64,000 nt of DNA. Origin: Crossaster papposus (taxonomy: Eukaryota; Echinodermata; Asteroidea; Velatida; Solasteridae). Shown piece by piece: positions 1-11,925 of this stretch. The stretch covers positions 1,736,001-1,800,000 of the forward strand of contig JBAIAA010000117.1 of assembly GCA_037893245.1 (NCBI GenBank), written 5' to 3'. Positions within the stretch are counted from its first letter, which is position 1. Each line of letters opens with the position of its first letter. A program made the position numbers and the translations under genes. The notes under the pieces were generated by a model. The model did no database searches. It saw nothing but the letters and a program-made list of their open reading frames with translations, and was not told where the DNA came from.

Positions 1-364
1 TTTCAGTGTGAAGATGTTAAAAACAATGAAGTTTTGGAATTTTTTTTAACGTTAAAATCTGCATCTATTTCGTGATAAAAACTTTTACTAAGGTTTTAGC
101 AAACCGAACAGCTAGTGATGCTAACAAGTAAAAGTTTGTTTTATTTTACCTAATAGTAAAGTATCTGTTGATAACGAATTATTTAAAGTTTTAACTTTTA
201 ATCAGTGGGGGCCTGCATATAGGCCTAATATTTTGTTGTTGGTAGAGGGCCTAAGGGGCATAATTTTGTTTGGTACATTTGTGTAAAATACAAACTTCTT
301 TGAAATGATTTTTGGTTGACCAGTAGTGACATGGAAGTTTGTTTGTTGGTCTATTATTGTGTAG
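1..364. other. AT-rich noncoding stretch
   Basis: I see no gene, RNA gene or clear repeat here. If the exon at 365 is real, this is intron ending in TGTAG. Confidence 0.5.
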
Positions 365-471
365 CTTCATCGGATGTGATGGATCCTTCTGATACAGGCG
401 ATAGTCGGCAGTTCAGCCATCAATGGTCAACCAGTCATGGTCCTTTACGCCATGAATCAACTCCAAGCTGA
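365..471 (+). CDS. Possible 3'-terminal exon of an unrecognised gene
   Basis: A splice-acceptor-like TGTAG at 360-364 is followed by an open frame that reads SSDVMDPSDTGDSRQFSHQW and continues to a TGA at 469-471. An AATAAA lies 20 nt after the stop, at 491-496. Acceptor, short polar hydrophilic tail, stop and poly(A) signal in this order suit the last coding exon of a + strand gene whose other exons lie upstream of the window. No domain is recognisable and the exon is only about 34 codons long, so chance is a real alternative. Confidence 0.3.
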
Positions 472-490
472 GGTTATTACTTGAACTCAT

Positions 491-496
491 AATAAA
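491..496 (+). terminator. AATAAA poly(A) signal after the possible terminal exon
   Basis: Canonical AATAAA 20 nt downstream of the TGA at 469-471. It supports the terminal-exon reading but is weak on its own in AT-rich DNA. Confidence 0.3.
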
Positions 497-957
497 CATA
501 CATGATCCTATAATCATTCATTGCTTTTAGTTATTGGGGAAAACAATCAGAATTGTCTTTTTTTTTCTATTTTCCTAAGTTCAGAAACACTGTAATAAGT
601 GTAGCTTTACACAATTTTATTTCCATCCCACTTAAGAAATTGCTGTCTTAGTGTTAATTAATACATTTTTAATTATTACAATTTATTCATTCATTCATGT
701 CATCTGTTTCTATCACTGATCTCTATAACTGGATAGGTCGAGCGTACATTGATGGGATAGCGAGCCGTGAAGTAACCGGCGGCCATGATGGGATATTTAA
801 AACATTGCCTTCGTGCATGCAAAAGACGCGTAGACACGTCGAGAGTGAGACAGTGGCAGCAGCGATGGTGGGTAAAAATGCATTAAAATCATTTGTAAAT
901 AAGTAAATTTATTAAATAAACTCGCAGACTGTGCGATCAGTATCTATCTTTGTAAAA

Positions 958-1535
958 AATGTCAGGACTACGGTTTTAAGAGAAATTTAGGAGAACATTG
1001 TTGGTCGAAAACGATATTTTTGTTTCCACATGAATTCCAGCGGGATTTTTTCATATTGTGGTCCTATCCATCATTTTATATGAAAGAAAAACTGGGATAT
1101 TTCGAAAGAACAGTAGATTTATAGAATCAGTTGGTCTAGGATACCTTACAATATGATTGAATTCCACAATACAGGTATTTTCAGACCAATTTTGTACCCA
1201 TTCCATGAAGACTGTCCCGTTGACTTGCACGTCAAACAGTTCATGGTGGTAATTTGTGTACACGTTCGTACACAACATATTGTGTCATGAACTATTTGAC
1301 GTGCATACATTTAATGTTCTGTAGAATTATCCCAATATCGCAATGATCACAGTTTTTTCTCACAATTCTGGAAGTGTAGAGCCACCTATTAATAATATTA
1401 ATAGTATTATTAAATGCATGGTGCAGGCCAAGGCTATCATGGTGAAACTTTGATGTAGACACGTATTTCCAATACTTCAGAACAATTTCATTTTCGCCCA
1501 CAAATTTCTCTTAAAAAAGTAGTCCTGATGACATT
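958..1535. repeat. Foldback element with ~30-bp terminal inverted repeats
   Basis: The left end AATGTCAGGACTAC, followed by a TTTTAAGAGAAATTT block, is repeated in inverted form at 1503-1535 with a small indel. A second inverted pair near the middle (GCACGTCAAACAGTTCATG against CATGAACTATTTGACGTGC) shows a partly palindromic interior. The two short reading frames inside on the - strand are not convincing genes. This is a non-autonomous DNA element. Confidence 0.6.
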
Positions 1536-3770
1536 CCTTACAGTGCTCAAATGAAATTTCACTCTCTGAAGAAATGGGTATGCCAAATAAATTGAGAATT
1601 TTGTGTTTTTAAAATAGCGTCATGTTACAACATTCTTTCCCTGGCATTTAATTTATACCTGTATATTATTTTTCTTTGTACACTACAGCTAATTGGTTTA
1701 CCCAAGTCCACTTCTTGCTACTATAAGATGTCAGTCTGTACAGTTTATTACGGCTGGATAAGTCATAGGACGAACTGCTCCCATTATGACAGAGGGACAA
1801 CAGATGACAGCGAATGTCATAACTTTTTTTGTTTAACCATCAGTAAATACGGAAGCTTAATTGACCAACTACGTTTTCCAAGCTAAGCTATCTCGGTGTT
1901 CCACATCCCTATAGATGTGCTGCAAATATATTGCAGAACTCTGCATCTTGGCATTTTATGTTTCAACAATATAAGTACAGATAATAAAACAGTCGCAACA
2001 GTCACAAACCTATCTTTGTAACATGGAAATATATTGAACAATCAACATGACTTGTGTTTTATGAAAACTGACAAATCTTGTTAAAATTGTATTGTTAATA
2101 TTCAAAGTAAATTATACAGATGTTAAAATGACATGGATTTACCCAGTCAGTGTTCTCCACAATCACTGGGTAGCGGCCGCCCTGTGTACATGTTACGCTG
2201 TTCTGTCATATTTGTATGCTGTCAAATTTTGCTTTTCAATCATGGTTTTATTTTGCTTTCTTACAAAACAAATATTGTGTTCATATCACACAAATATCTA
2301 GAAACACTCACAATTCAAAGTTAAAGCCGTACAAGGGTGTCCTATTAAAATTTGGCCTGTGAAGAATGCTGTCAAATGTATCTTTGCATAGTATCAACAA
2401 TTATTATTCTAAAATGACATCGCAAGTTTTGTTTTGGTTTTTAATTCATAAACAGTCGGGGGTTAATTGTTTTTTATTTGGTTTTCTAACATCAGTAAAC
2501 AATACATAATAAGCATATTGTTACTATGGCAGTAGTTATTACATGTTATATGTAATGTATCAATGTAAAATAAAAGCATTAAGCAAAATTGAATCCATTG
2601 TGTGACTTATGTCATTATTTACACATGTGATTGATATTTTTAATTGTGATTTATTTCAAGTTTCTCAAGTTCATAGTTTAAGCCATAGAGCTGTATCTTT
2701 ATTATACAGCTCTAACAGTCTATGGTTTAAGCTCAAAACGACATAATTTTTTTTTTCTGTCCACTTGTCTAGCAAGAATTTTTGGGACCCTTTCTAAAAA
2801 ATTTACTAAACATTAGGTTGATTCTAAATCTGGACACTGCCTTAAAACCCCACGAACAAACCATGTTTTGCCAATTAAATTTTCCTGAAACACACTGACA
2901 TTTTTTCAATTTTTTCCACATTTTTTTATTGTATCATAAAACTGGCACTTTTTAGTGTCTGGATATAAAATTAAACCAAAAATTGCAAGAATTTCCATAA
3001 TCCCCCAAAACTCGTTTTGCCCTTTCCTATGGTTTGTGCATAAGGTTATGATGTGGAATTCTTCCCCCCCCCCCCCCCCCCCACAAAAAAAACAACAAAA
3101 CCCCCCCAAAAAAATTTAGAAGTTGGAAATTCTTGAAAATACTTGTCCGACATATCCCATAGACTTTGCACTGCATTGTATCGTCTCACACGAAGGTCTA
3201 GTATTTTTTCCCAAAAATAGGCCTATGTAACATTGAAACTTGGCGTATACATGTAATTCTTGGGTGTTATTATGTTTAACTTAATTTTCCTAATCAAACT
3301 GGATCGTTTTTGTAACGTTAACTTCGTTTCCTGTGATATTACATTCGTTTCCTCGGTCGTGCGCTATACAAACGTGTGTACGCCTGCAATGTCTTTAATA
3401 TCCCAATATGGCCGCTGATTTAAATGATAACAAATAAATAATTATTGATTTATGACAGAAAAATGCTCCGATGTTTGTATTTTCTTGGTGCCATTGCCTG
3501 TATAAAGAAAAACATAAGAATAGGTCAAAGGTCAACATAAAATTTTTTCTCCTAATTTGCTTTAATTAAATTGACGTATCTTGAGAACCGCTTTGCCAAT
3601 TTTGCAAAAAAATACATTTTTAGAATGCTGAAGACATGCTCTTTCGCTTCATCTATGTTTTGAAGCTCTGTGTAATATATTTCAAAATCACCTGAAATGC
3701 CTATTTCAGCAAGCAAAATTACCACCAAAAAGAAGGGGGAATCCCTCCATCTCATTTCTTGCTTCATATA
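1536..3770. other. Noncoding stretch, one small hairpin
   Basis: No convincing gene. It contains a poly-C/poly-A tract near 3064-3115 and the hairpin listed separately. Reading frames here are short and of low complexity. Confidence 0.5.
2678..2733. repeat. Small hairpin / micro-palindrome
   Basis: AGAGCTGTAT and ATACAGCTCT pair across a short TCTTTATT-type loop. A less perfect outer pair, AAGCCATAGA with TCTATGGTTT, extends it. It is probably the relic of a tiny foldback repeat. Confidence 0.45.
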
Positions 3771-3779
3771 TGGCAGGCA

Positions 3780-3985
3780 TATACCCGTGTACTACAGTAT
3801 GTACGTGTACATTGTATGTATATGCCGGCTATATGGCTATTACGGGTACGCGCGCCTGGCCTAGATACTTGCTGCATGATATGTGTACTGTACTTGACCT
3901 TGTTCCGGCTGGCCCCATAATACCCAGGGCAGCCATTAAATAGGTTTTATATACAAGGCGTGTTTTTACACGTGCACTGTCGTAC
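3780..3985 (+). repeat. Dispersed ~200-bp repeat, isolated copy
   Basis: Shares the word series GCGCGCCTGGCCTA, GGCTGGCCCCATAATA, CAGGGCAGCCATTA and ACAAGGCGTGT with the cluster at 10,840-12,140. The Harbinger element begins right after this copy, so it probably inserted in or beside one of these repeats. Confidence 0.6.
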
Positions 3986-3987
3986 AC

Positions 3988-3990
3988 AGT
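3988..3990. other. Left target-site duplication (AGT) of the Harbinger element
   Basis: AGT directly precedes the left terminal repeat and recurs directly after the right one at 10418-10420. PIF/Harbinger elements make 3-bp duplications, usually TWA; AGT has the right length with a less usual sequence. Confidence 0.6.
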
Positions 3991-4040
3991 AGAGAGGTTT
4001 AGATGCACGGTACGTGTAGAAATACGTGAACGCGAACGCG
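3991..4040 (+). repeat. Left terminal inverted repeat of the Harbinger element
   Basis: Pairs with 10378-10417: shared outer 19-mer with one mismatch, then ACGTGT and ACGCGAACGCG blocks. The left copy has about 12 extra bases between these blocks. Confidence 0.8.
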
Positions 4041-4130
4041 AAAAATGTGTGTAGTTTTGCTGACGTCATCATTTTCTGCGTATTATTTATTCACGTAGAG
4101 GGGATCGCACGGACGTCCAATACGTGAAAA

Positions 4131-7100
4131 ATGGTAAGTTCACGTCGTGTCAAAACGTGAGTTATTGCAACAGTTTTTAAACGTTTTTAGACGGTGCAAT
4201 GTAGCTTTGTTTCTTTAGAATGAAAGCTCAGTGATTATAGACTACTAAAGATGTATTTGTTGGTCAAACTTTAGTCCACTCGATGCATTTCTGACGTGCG
4301 AAAAAGACCCTTGCTTGCGAGGCTTTCTTGTTGGAAAACACTGCTTGTGCATACCATGAGCCTAGGCCTATGCAATTGCATGTGTGTACAAATATGCGTG
4401 TGTGTACACATGTAAATGTACATGTAGCTCAGGCCTAAAGTGTTAGTGTTGTTGTTTTTGCTGTTGTTGGCAACTATCATAAGGCAGCCTTTGTAAATGA
4501 TTGTTGACTTTACCGGCGGCATTTGCGTAGCTGTAGAGCTAGGCTATGGCCTGGGGAGTATATAAAGGAAGATAACTATACACCTAACGTCAGTATATTT
4601 CTAGTCTCTTGTATTAATTCCTGCTGGGGACCTCTAAAACATTTAACTTCAGTACAAATAACGAGGGGCATGGCAGAAATATTGCCGAATTACTTCATAA
4701 TGTACTGCAATGAGTAGGAAGGGGAAAGATACAGAGGGAGTCCAGCAGATTTTGTTTTAGCTTTAGTACCCTTAGCCCAAGTTTTTCTGTCTAGCAATGA
4801 TATTATTAATAACATTAGGAATATAATACAAAGATCATGAAAATGGTTTACAGATTTTGTTTCAAGAAAGCCAAGGATAACTTATTATATGATTCATCAA
4901 CAGTTGCTTACATAGGGCCTACTCATGTTTTCCCTCAGAAAGTGTTCTTTTTGGAACTGTGATGCAACACAATTGTCTTTTTTACCAAAAACAATACTTT
5001 GAAATGATACACATTAGTTGCGAGTCAAAAGATCTATCTGTACATTTAGTTTAAATAAACAAAAGGCGATAACAAAAGTCAATAGTTGTAATGGTTAAGT
5101 CAAAATTTAGCATGGCACTGCACATTTTGATCTAAACAGTCTAGTCCTGGCCTAGTCTAGGGCCAGGTTTAGTCTTGGCTAGGACAGGCCTGAATAATGC
5201 AGGCCTATTATGTTATTTAAATAAATAGTTTGTAATTTGTTTTGACAGGAAACTGTAAAGGAAAGCAGTGCTCTGCGATTCACACCTTCACTTGACATAA
5301 TACTCTTTAAGGAAGTTGTGGCACAGAATCCCTTCAACTGTGGTATGTAATAAGTGACATAAAACTCTACTAATTTTATTTGATAGTAACCATAACACAT
5401 TTACAAATTATATAGAGGTTTAATAAGAATTCATATATAGGCCTTTTCACACTATAAGAAAATAAAGCGGATTAGTGTGAAACACTCATGCCCAACTCCG
5501 GGGCGATCTCGTCCTGGGGTATGCTGAGGTAGGTTTGTGCAAAAACAAGTGTGAAACGACGCGGGGTTGAACGCGGGGTGAAATCCGGGGTTAAACAAAA
5601 CGGGGCGGCCCTGGGGCGAGTTTGCCCTGGGGTTTGGCTCTCTAGTGTGAAAAAGCCTTATGTGTATCTTGTTTTCATTTTAGATGACCCAAATGAAGCG
5701 TGGGATAAAGTTGCAGATGCATGCACAAGAGCATTCAACAAGAAAGTTATGCCGCGTTCTGCTAGAGAACGCTGTCTGCGACAACTTTCTTACTTTGTCA
5801 CGGAGGACAACAAAAACTTGAAAAGGTTTTTATGACAACCTACATTTTTATAATAAACAAATGATAAAAATAAAGACCAGATTTTAGATGACACGTGTAC
5901 ATGTACTTGCATAGCAGGATGAAAGATTTGAATCTTTAATTGATTTATATGTCAAATCAAAGTTTATGACCTTTATGCACTTTGAGAAGAATCTTGTAGA
6001 AATTTGGAAGAAGTATGAATGGTGTCAGAAAGTTTTGGAGCTGTCTATTTTTTTGTTTTTGTTAAATAATGACAAATACATTTGAAATTTCAAATTCAAT
6101 AAAAAGTCACTCACCTGAGCAGTAAATAAAAAATAAACTTATTTCAGATCAGGCACAGATGAAGAGTTTGGGGAGAAACAAGAACTTCTACAGGAAATCA
6201 AGAGTCTAAAGGAGACTGGTGAGGAGATGAAGAAGGATAAAATGAAGAAGGTAGAGAAAAGGAGGCTGCTAACAACACCAGGAGGCAGTGACATCAGATT
6301 GGCTGCCATGAGGGGGCTCAATGGTAAGATTTATTTAAATAAAATAAAAGTGCATCCGAGGCGGTCAGTGGCTCGAGTTCCTGCAAAGAGGGTTTCAGTT
6401 TTTTGTTTTTTAAGTTCCCTTCAAGAGGCTGTCAGTTTTGTTATTTTTAAAATTCCCTTCAAGAGGTGGTCAGTTTTGTTGTTTTAGCAACTAAATACAA
6501 GGGTATCAACAGCTGACCACCCTACCGATACTGCATGTAAGAAGCTTTTTGAACAATTAAATAAAGAGTTCACACCAAGATTAAGGTTCCATTTTTTGTT
6601 CTATTATTCTTCTTTTGCAAGACAAGCTGTACCCTGTCAAGTTTTGTGACAATACTAATAAATAAATACTAATTAATATTTGTACTTTATTTAAATTATT
6701 TGAAACAGCCACTGGCGATCATGGAGAGACAAGCGAGGGATTTAAGAGTAAGTTTTTTTTCACTGGAAAGCCTCAGCTTGATAACATGTACTTTTAAATT
6801 TATTGCCAAAGATGATAACCTTTTAACAAAATGTCAAGCACTCTCAGTAATTGACCATTGACCAATACATACCTATTTGCTTTACAAGATTTGTTACTAA
6901 TAATAAGCAGGGTTAAATGTCCCAGATGTGTGAAAATAACACCCAAATATAAATACTTAACATCACATGAATATCTGACATAAAGAGTACACTTCAAATT
7001 GTTGTCAATAAACTTTACATTGTATAAGTTAATAATTACAACTAAACATATGTACATGTACATACTTTAAAATATTTAGTGGCCCCGTAATATATTTCAT

Positions 7101-7586
7101 TATTTCACCATGGACTACCATTTGCAGAGGACAATATTGTACGGTTGCAATAAGAGCAAACATAGAAGATAACAGCAGTTTCACAGCACAGTGTCCTGAA
7201 GTAGAGTTGCAACCAAGTCAAGTCAAATCCCAAGTCATTTTCTTTTCAAGTCAAGTCAAGTCAAATTCCAAGTCATTTTTTTTCAAGTCATGTCGGAAGT
7301 CAACACAAATGTGACTTGAGTCACACAATATCCCATCAAATCATGAAGAAGAAGGATACATTATAGCGTGTTTTGTTACATTTCAGAGCAAAGGATCTCG
7401 AGCAGTCATAAACAGCTTGCGATTATAGAGATTCTCGAGAAAAAACAGCAGGCAGAAGAAAGATTCAAAGAAAAACAACTTCAACTGGAAGAAAGGAGGC
7501 TGGCTCTAGAGGAGCGGAAACTGGCACTTGAAGAACACAAGATGGAGCTAATGAGGCAAGGGAGAACAGGAATGCCAGAATTCTAA
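4131..7586 (+). CDS. Myb/SANT-like DNA-binding protein of the Harbinger element (six exons)
   Basis: Predicted exons are 4131-4133, 5249-5342, 5684-5825, 6148-6323, 6709-6747 and 7387-7586. Every intron is GT-AG and phases match (0,1,2,1,1). The sum is 654 nt, giving 217 residues plus stop. Residues about 10-80 form a Myb/SANT-like fold with the motif pattern RFTPSLDIILFKEVVAQNPF, a W in AWDKVADACTRAF, and RSARERCLRQL, followed by the usual SGTDEEFGEKQELLQEI signature. The last exon is a charged coiled coil (LEERRLALEERKLALEEHK). Such proteins accompany Harbinger transposases and are thought to help bind the ends and import the transposase. The first coding exon is only the ATG, immediately followed by GTAAGT; this start is inferred from phase and context. 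Confidence 0.75.
5440..5657. mobile_element. Small TIR element (MITE) in a Myb-gene intron
   Basis: Ends GCCTTTTCACACTA and TAGTGTGAAAAAGCC are inverted copies. The interior is GC-rich with GGGGCGA and CGGGGTT words, unlike the AT-rich intron around it. It stops 26 bp before the exon beginning at 5684, so the acceptor was left intact. Confidence 0.6.
7200..7325. repeat. TCAAGTCAAGTC short repeat tract
   Basis: Two near-copies of a unit built from TCAAGTCAAGTCAAATYCCAAGTCATTTT lie just upstream of the last Myb exon. A similar AAGTC/GAGTC-rich stretch occurs at 37,430-37,750. Confidence 0.5.
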
Positions 7587-7943
7587 AGTGGCATGACTCT
7601 TTTTAGTGTTTGTATTAATTTAGTATTGAAGAGCAACTAAAACGCCGATTACAATTTTGACTTTTTTAACTTATCTGATAATTTATGTCTCCCCAAAACC
7701 AATACGAGTTTCACGAGTCTAAAAAAAAAAGTTGTTAAGTCGCCTTCTTCTGAGCCACTTTAACTTAAAGTTGTTTGCCCAAATTACACAAAGTGAACAC
7801 TCTCTTTCTGGCGATCAAGAGGGTTGATCTAGTTGAAATTTAATGGCAGCCAATTTTCTATAATTATTTGGGCTGTTAATGTTAATATTATTATTATTAG
7901 AAACAATAGTTGAAATGGATATAACATCAACTGGATCATTGAG

Positions 7944-9529
7944 TTAGACAGGAATGAAGTACTCCTCAAGGCTTGGAGGATCAACCTTAAAGTACTTGGA
8001 CACCTGGGAACCATAAGCACATGTGTGAGCATTTGCTAGAAGAGTACTTACCGAGTAATATTTGGCTATTGGCTGTAGATATATTTTTTGATTCTTGTGG
8101 TAGTCCACAAAGGCAAACAGTGTACACACTTTACTGAAACCCCATTCCACACTTTCTCTTACTGATGACATCATGTAATTGAAATCATGCATCTCCTGAG
8201 TCATTGCAGCTCCCTTGAAACTAGTAATTAGGTATTCTCTGGATGCATATGCGGTATCCCCAAATATAGCCATGGTTGTGCCATTTTCAGCATGAACATA
8301 ACTGATTAGGTTATCTAAACCTGATTGGTGATACACTGCACTATCATGACGCCTGCCCTCAACAGGACCATAACAATGACCTACAATACCGTTTGGGTAG
8401 ATCAGACTCTGATATTTCAAGCCATGCCTGCGTTTATGCCCACTGAATACCTGTTCCTGATGAACTTTGGGACGGCAATTTGCTCTAAGAGTGCCATCTA
8501 TAAATGCCCAGATGTTGTGAAGGGGACAACATTTAGCTCTTATAGCATCAGCAAACACCTCTGGTCTCACAAAACCCTGGTTGATAGATTGCAGTAAATG
8601 GGCATGTTTATCATACATTTCAGCAATCATTTTATTGCTGATGATCGATATTTCTGTTGGATGCCTACCAAAAATGTGTACGCAGTCAACCAATCGGTTT
8701 GGATACGAGAGTCGTTTTAACATGACGCATAATCCTTCCAACGCTGTCCACGTGGTCCCATTGGAAGCCTTATACTCTGGTGCCAACCTCAAGACACCTA
8801 CAAGTTTTTGTAGAGTTGCCTTATCAAAGCGAAACTGCTAAATGCATTCGCTGTCAGTCATCGCCTAATATAAAACAAGAAAGACTAATGAAAATATTAG
8901 TTTTTGAATTTTTTTTTTTAAACAATGAATAATTGCAGATCTGTTTGGGCTATTCCAATGAGGGCATGTCTGATTTTATTTATAATGTTATACAGGGTGT
9001 ATCAATGATAAAGGGAATTCAAACAAGTGGGCCCATATATGTAACGTTTATCACTAGCAAAACATGTTCCCTCACTCACTTCTTTTTTTTTTTTTTTTTT
9101 TTTGGGGGGGGTGGGGGAAGGTGAGGGGGTGTTGTGGTGTTGTGGTGTTTTTTGTTTCTCATTAATTATTGTGAATGTTTCCCCATGTGCCTTTATCTTG
9201 AAACGTTAATGTTTTTAGAGTAATGTGTAGTAATATATATACAATTATGTATTTATTTTTAATTTATTTCATAGGATCCTGTAACATTGTTCTGTTTGGC
9301 CTAGCAATTAATATATAATATTCTTAATACTTTATCTTTTAGTTGATTGAAGAATGCGTGTGAAATGCGTCCAATGTGTTTTGAAATGTTTAATGTTTCC
9401 ACGTACATTAATATTGAAGCGACCATACTTCAAGTGTTGAGCCTTCTCCTGTGTGTCTTCATTGGCCAACAACAACAGAATAATATCCTCGTCGTCCAGC
9501 ACAGGATCTTCGTCATCTTGTACTAGCAT
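7944..9529 (-). CDS. PIF/Harbinger DDE transposase (HARBI1-like, two coding exons)
   Basis: Coding exons are 9529-9407 and 8837-7944 (with stop), joined in phase 0 by a GTACGT...TTTAG intron; together 338 residues. Residues 1-41 are acidic (MLVQDDEDPVLDDED). A helical segment follows (FRFDKATLQKLVGVLRL), then the DDE_Tnp_4-type nuclease core. Probable catalytic residues are D155 in AFIDGTLR, D235 in IFGDTAYA and E272 in VRESVEWGF, with the family's GRRHDSAVY motif between the first two. Length is close to HARBI1-type proteins. It would cut and join the 4.0-10.4 kb element together with the Myb-like partner. The first in-frame ATG lies inside an exon that begins at 9565, so an upstream exon near 10,190-10,330, ending CCAG|GTATGA, is probably untranslated leader. 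No in-frame stop is visible. Confidence 0.85.
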
Positions 9530-9775
9530 GATTGATACCAAATCATCAGGATCCGTCCTGAAACCTATAAACAAAACTTTGTTTAAATTTAGCATCAAAG
9601 CGATTTGTAGTAAAACAATTTGATTCTATTGGGGCTCGAGTGCATCATCATTAGAATGATGTTTTCTGAACATTGTTGTAAGCTATACATGTAGTCATTT
9701 TCATTATAAAATCGCCAGAATGAGATTCGTCAGATTTTTGTCTGAAATCGGACTTTTTGAATCTTATTTGTATAG

Positions 9776-9793
9776 AAAGATAGGCCTATCTTT
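9776..9793. repeat. Short perfect palindrome
   Basis: AAAGATAGGCCTATCTTT is self-complementary over 18 bases inside the transposase 5' intron. Function unknown; it may be chance. Confidence 0.4.
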
Positions 9794-10377
9794 CAGACAT
9801 TTCATAATTCTTTTTTTCATGACTTTTTTCTTAATTGACAATCTCTTCTCTAAAAGCAAAAAAGAATGGAAACCGATGCGGTAAATTAATTGTTCATCCA
9901 GCAAGGCCCTATCTAAACACATTAAAACTCACAATAGGCCTACATTATTAAAGATGGTTTCCGAGTCCTTTAAAATTTAACCTCGGAAAATATAATTTCC
10001 TAGCAATATAAATGTTCGCTTCTAAAAAGAGACTCTATAAACTAAGGCCATTTTAGAGAGTAGCTAAGGCAGATGCTAAAAAATAGAACAAAGTAGCTTT
10101 TGGTTGTTAAAAAAAAATATATAAATTGAACGTCCTTTACAAATCAATCCATTTTTGTAGAGCACAGGGTATACACTTTAATTTATTCATACCTGGTTTG
10201 ATGATGGTTGAAAAAGCCTCTTTTGAAAGGTTGAACTTGCCAATGCGTAATTGATTGATTCGTGGATAACAATGACGGACGTACGTCTGTGCGTGACGTG
10301 CATCTAAACGTTTAAACAAAGATTTGACGCCCGCGCAGTCGTGACGCAACGCCCGCGAATATTCTCTCTCACGCTCG

Positions 10378-10417
10378 CGCGTTCGCGTACACGTAATACG
10401 TGCATCTAAACCTCCCT
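10378..10417 (-). repeat. Right terminal inverted repeat of the Harbinger element
   Basis: Read from 10417 inward it matches the left end at 3991. A second partial copy of its TAGATGCACGT word lies further inside, near 10,292-10,306, as a subterminal repeat. Confidence 0.8.
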
Positions 10418-10571
10418 AGTATACGTGATGTGTGACGTGTATTATGAAACGCCCAATACCAAACAAAGCCTAAAAACATTCTTGGGCACTGGATTATATC
10501 GTATAACCTTTAGTTTGTCTGGAACAGTGGCAACACCATTTTGAATAATATTTTTTTATTTAATTTTTTTT

Positions 10572-10792
10572 ATTTTTTTTTGGGGGGTGGGGGGCATTTC
10601 TCCTGTAAATTCGGTACCCAGCTGTATAGGGCGGGAGCCCAGTCGGGTATAATCATAATTTTCAGTGTAAAGGGTTTGAAGCGTCGGATATGTGCAGGCG
10701 ACTGTAACAACTGCAAAATGGGTTTACTTAAGTTTGGCGAGTGGTGCGTTGGGAAGGGAAGCCCCGGACAGACCCCCAAAAATTCGATTTAA
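10572..10792. repeat. Diverged copy of the 11.6 kb TIR element
   Basis: About 220 bp align with 11,700-11,925 (CAGCTGTATAG, GGGAGCCCAG, GTTTGGCGAGTG, CAGACCCCCAAAA words). The left inverted end is replaced by a T/G homopolymer tract. Confidence 0.55.
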
Positions 10793-11146
10793 TCATAATC
10801 TAATTACACACATAATACGCGCGTGGGGGGGGGGGGGGGGTACATACATGTACATGTACATACATGTACGTACATGTACATCCACATGGATATGCCGGCT
10901 AAAGCGCGCGCCTGGCCTATATACGTATTTGGACCCCGGTTGCTACACTCTGTGTGTATAGTATAGGCCATGTTTCGGCTGGCCCCATAATATCCAGGTC
11001 AGCCATTAGGTTTTATACAAGGCGTGTCTTTATATATATAATGTACTGTACATGTACATGGGGGCCGGGGGATCCCTGTAGGCTGTACGTGTACGCGCCT
11101 GGCCTATATACGTATTTGGACCCTGGCCTGGTTGCTGCACTGTGTG

Positions 11147-11192
11147 TAACCATAGACATGGACAAAAAATAAAAAATCTCCATGTCTATGGT
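11147..11192. repeat. Hairpin inserted in one repeat copy
   Basis: ACCATAGACATGG and CCATGTCTATGGT form a perfect 13-bp stem around an A-rich loop. It interrupts the CACTGTGTGT...GTATAGGCC part of one ~200-bp repeat, where the other copies lack it. Confidence 0.6.
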
Positions 11193-11640
11193 GTAACAGT
11201 ATAGGCCTTGGCTGGCCCCATATATATCCAGGGCAGCCATTAAGGCACGTCTTTATATACGTACGTAGGTACATGTACTGTAATATGTGCATTAATGTAT
11301 CGTGTTACTGGCCGTTTCCTAGTTTATGCTCAATTTCGTGGGTATACGATTGTAAATCGTATTGTAAAAACAAACAAATAGAATTATCGAGAGGAACAAA
11401 AGAAACCCCTCGATTTACATAATAAACGTACATGCCGGCTAGGCCTAGCCTAGCGCGCGCCTTGCCTATTATATACACGTATTTGAACCCTGGTGGGTGC
11501 AGTACGTAAACGTATTTGGACCCTGGTTGCTGCATGCACTGTGTGTGTGTTCGGGCTGGCCCTTTATCCGATATCCAGGGCAGCCATTAGTTTTGTTTAT
11601 ACAAGGCGGTTTTTATACGTACATGTACATGCATGTACAT

Positions 11641-11925
11641 TTTAATCGAATTTTGGGGGTCTGTCAGGGGCTCCCCCTCCCAACGCTTCACTCGCCAAAC
11701 TTACACACAAAAAAACATTTCTTCTGTAAATTTGGTACCCAGCTGTATAGTCCGGGAGCCCAGCCGGGTTTAATCATAATTTTGAGTGCAAAAGTTTTGA
11801 AGCGTGGGATATGTGGGGGTGACTGGGACGACTGCAAAATGGTTTGTTTGTGTAAGTTTGGCGAGTGAAGCGTTGGGAGGGGGAGCCCCTGACTCGACAG
11901 ACCCCCAAAATTCGATTTAATTTTA
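11641..11925. mobile_element. Short TIR element (MITE)
   Basis: TTTAATCGAATTTTGGGGGT at the left end is inverted at the right end (ACCCCCAAAATTCGATTTAA). The inverted similarity runs inward for about 65 bp through GGGGCTCC and CACTCGCCAAACTTACAC. No coding capacity. Confidence 0.65.

Larger units (their letters stand above)
3991..10417. mobile_element. Complete-looking autonomous PIF/Harbinger DNA transposon (6.4 kb)
   Basis: The ends are inverted repeats: AGAGAGGTTTAGATGCACG at 3991 against AGGGAGGTTTAGATGCACG read inward from 10417. Both continue into ACGTGT and ACGCGAACGCG blocks, so each repeat spans about 40-50 bp with one gap. Three-base AGT duplications flank it. Inside are the two genes expected of an autonomous Harbinger: a Myb/SANT-like DNA-binding protein (+, 4131-7586) and a DDE transposase (-, 9529-7944), arranged tail to tail. 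Both keep open frames through their introns, so the copy looks recently active. One small TIR element (5440-5657) sits in an intron of the Myb gene. Confidence 0.85.

Noticed and set aside
697-906. 69-residue frame
   Set aside because: No domain or context; probably chance.
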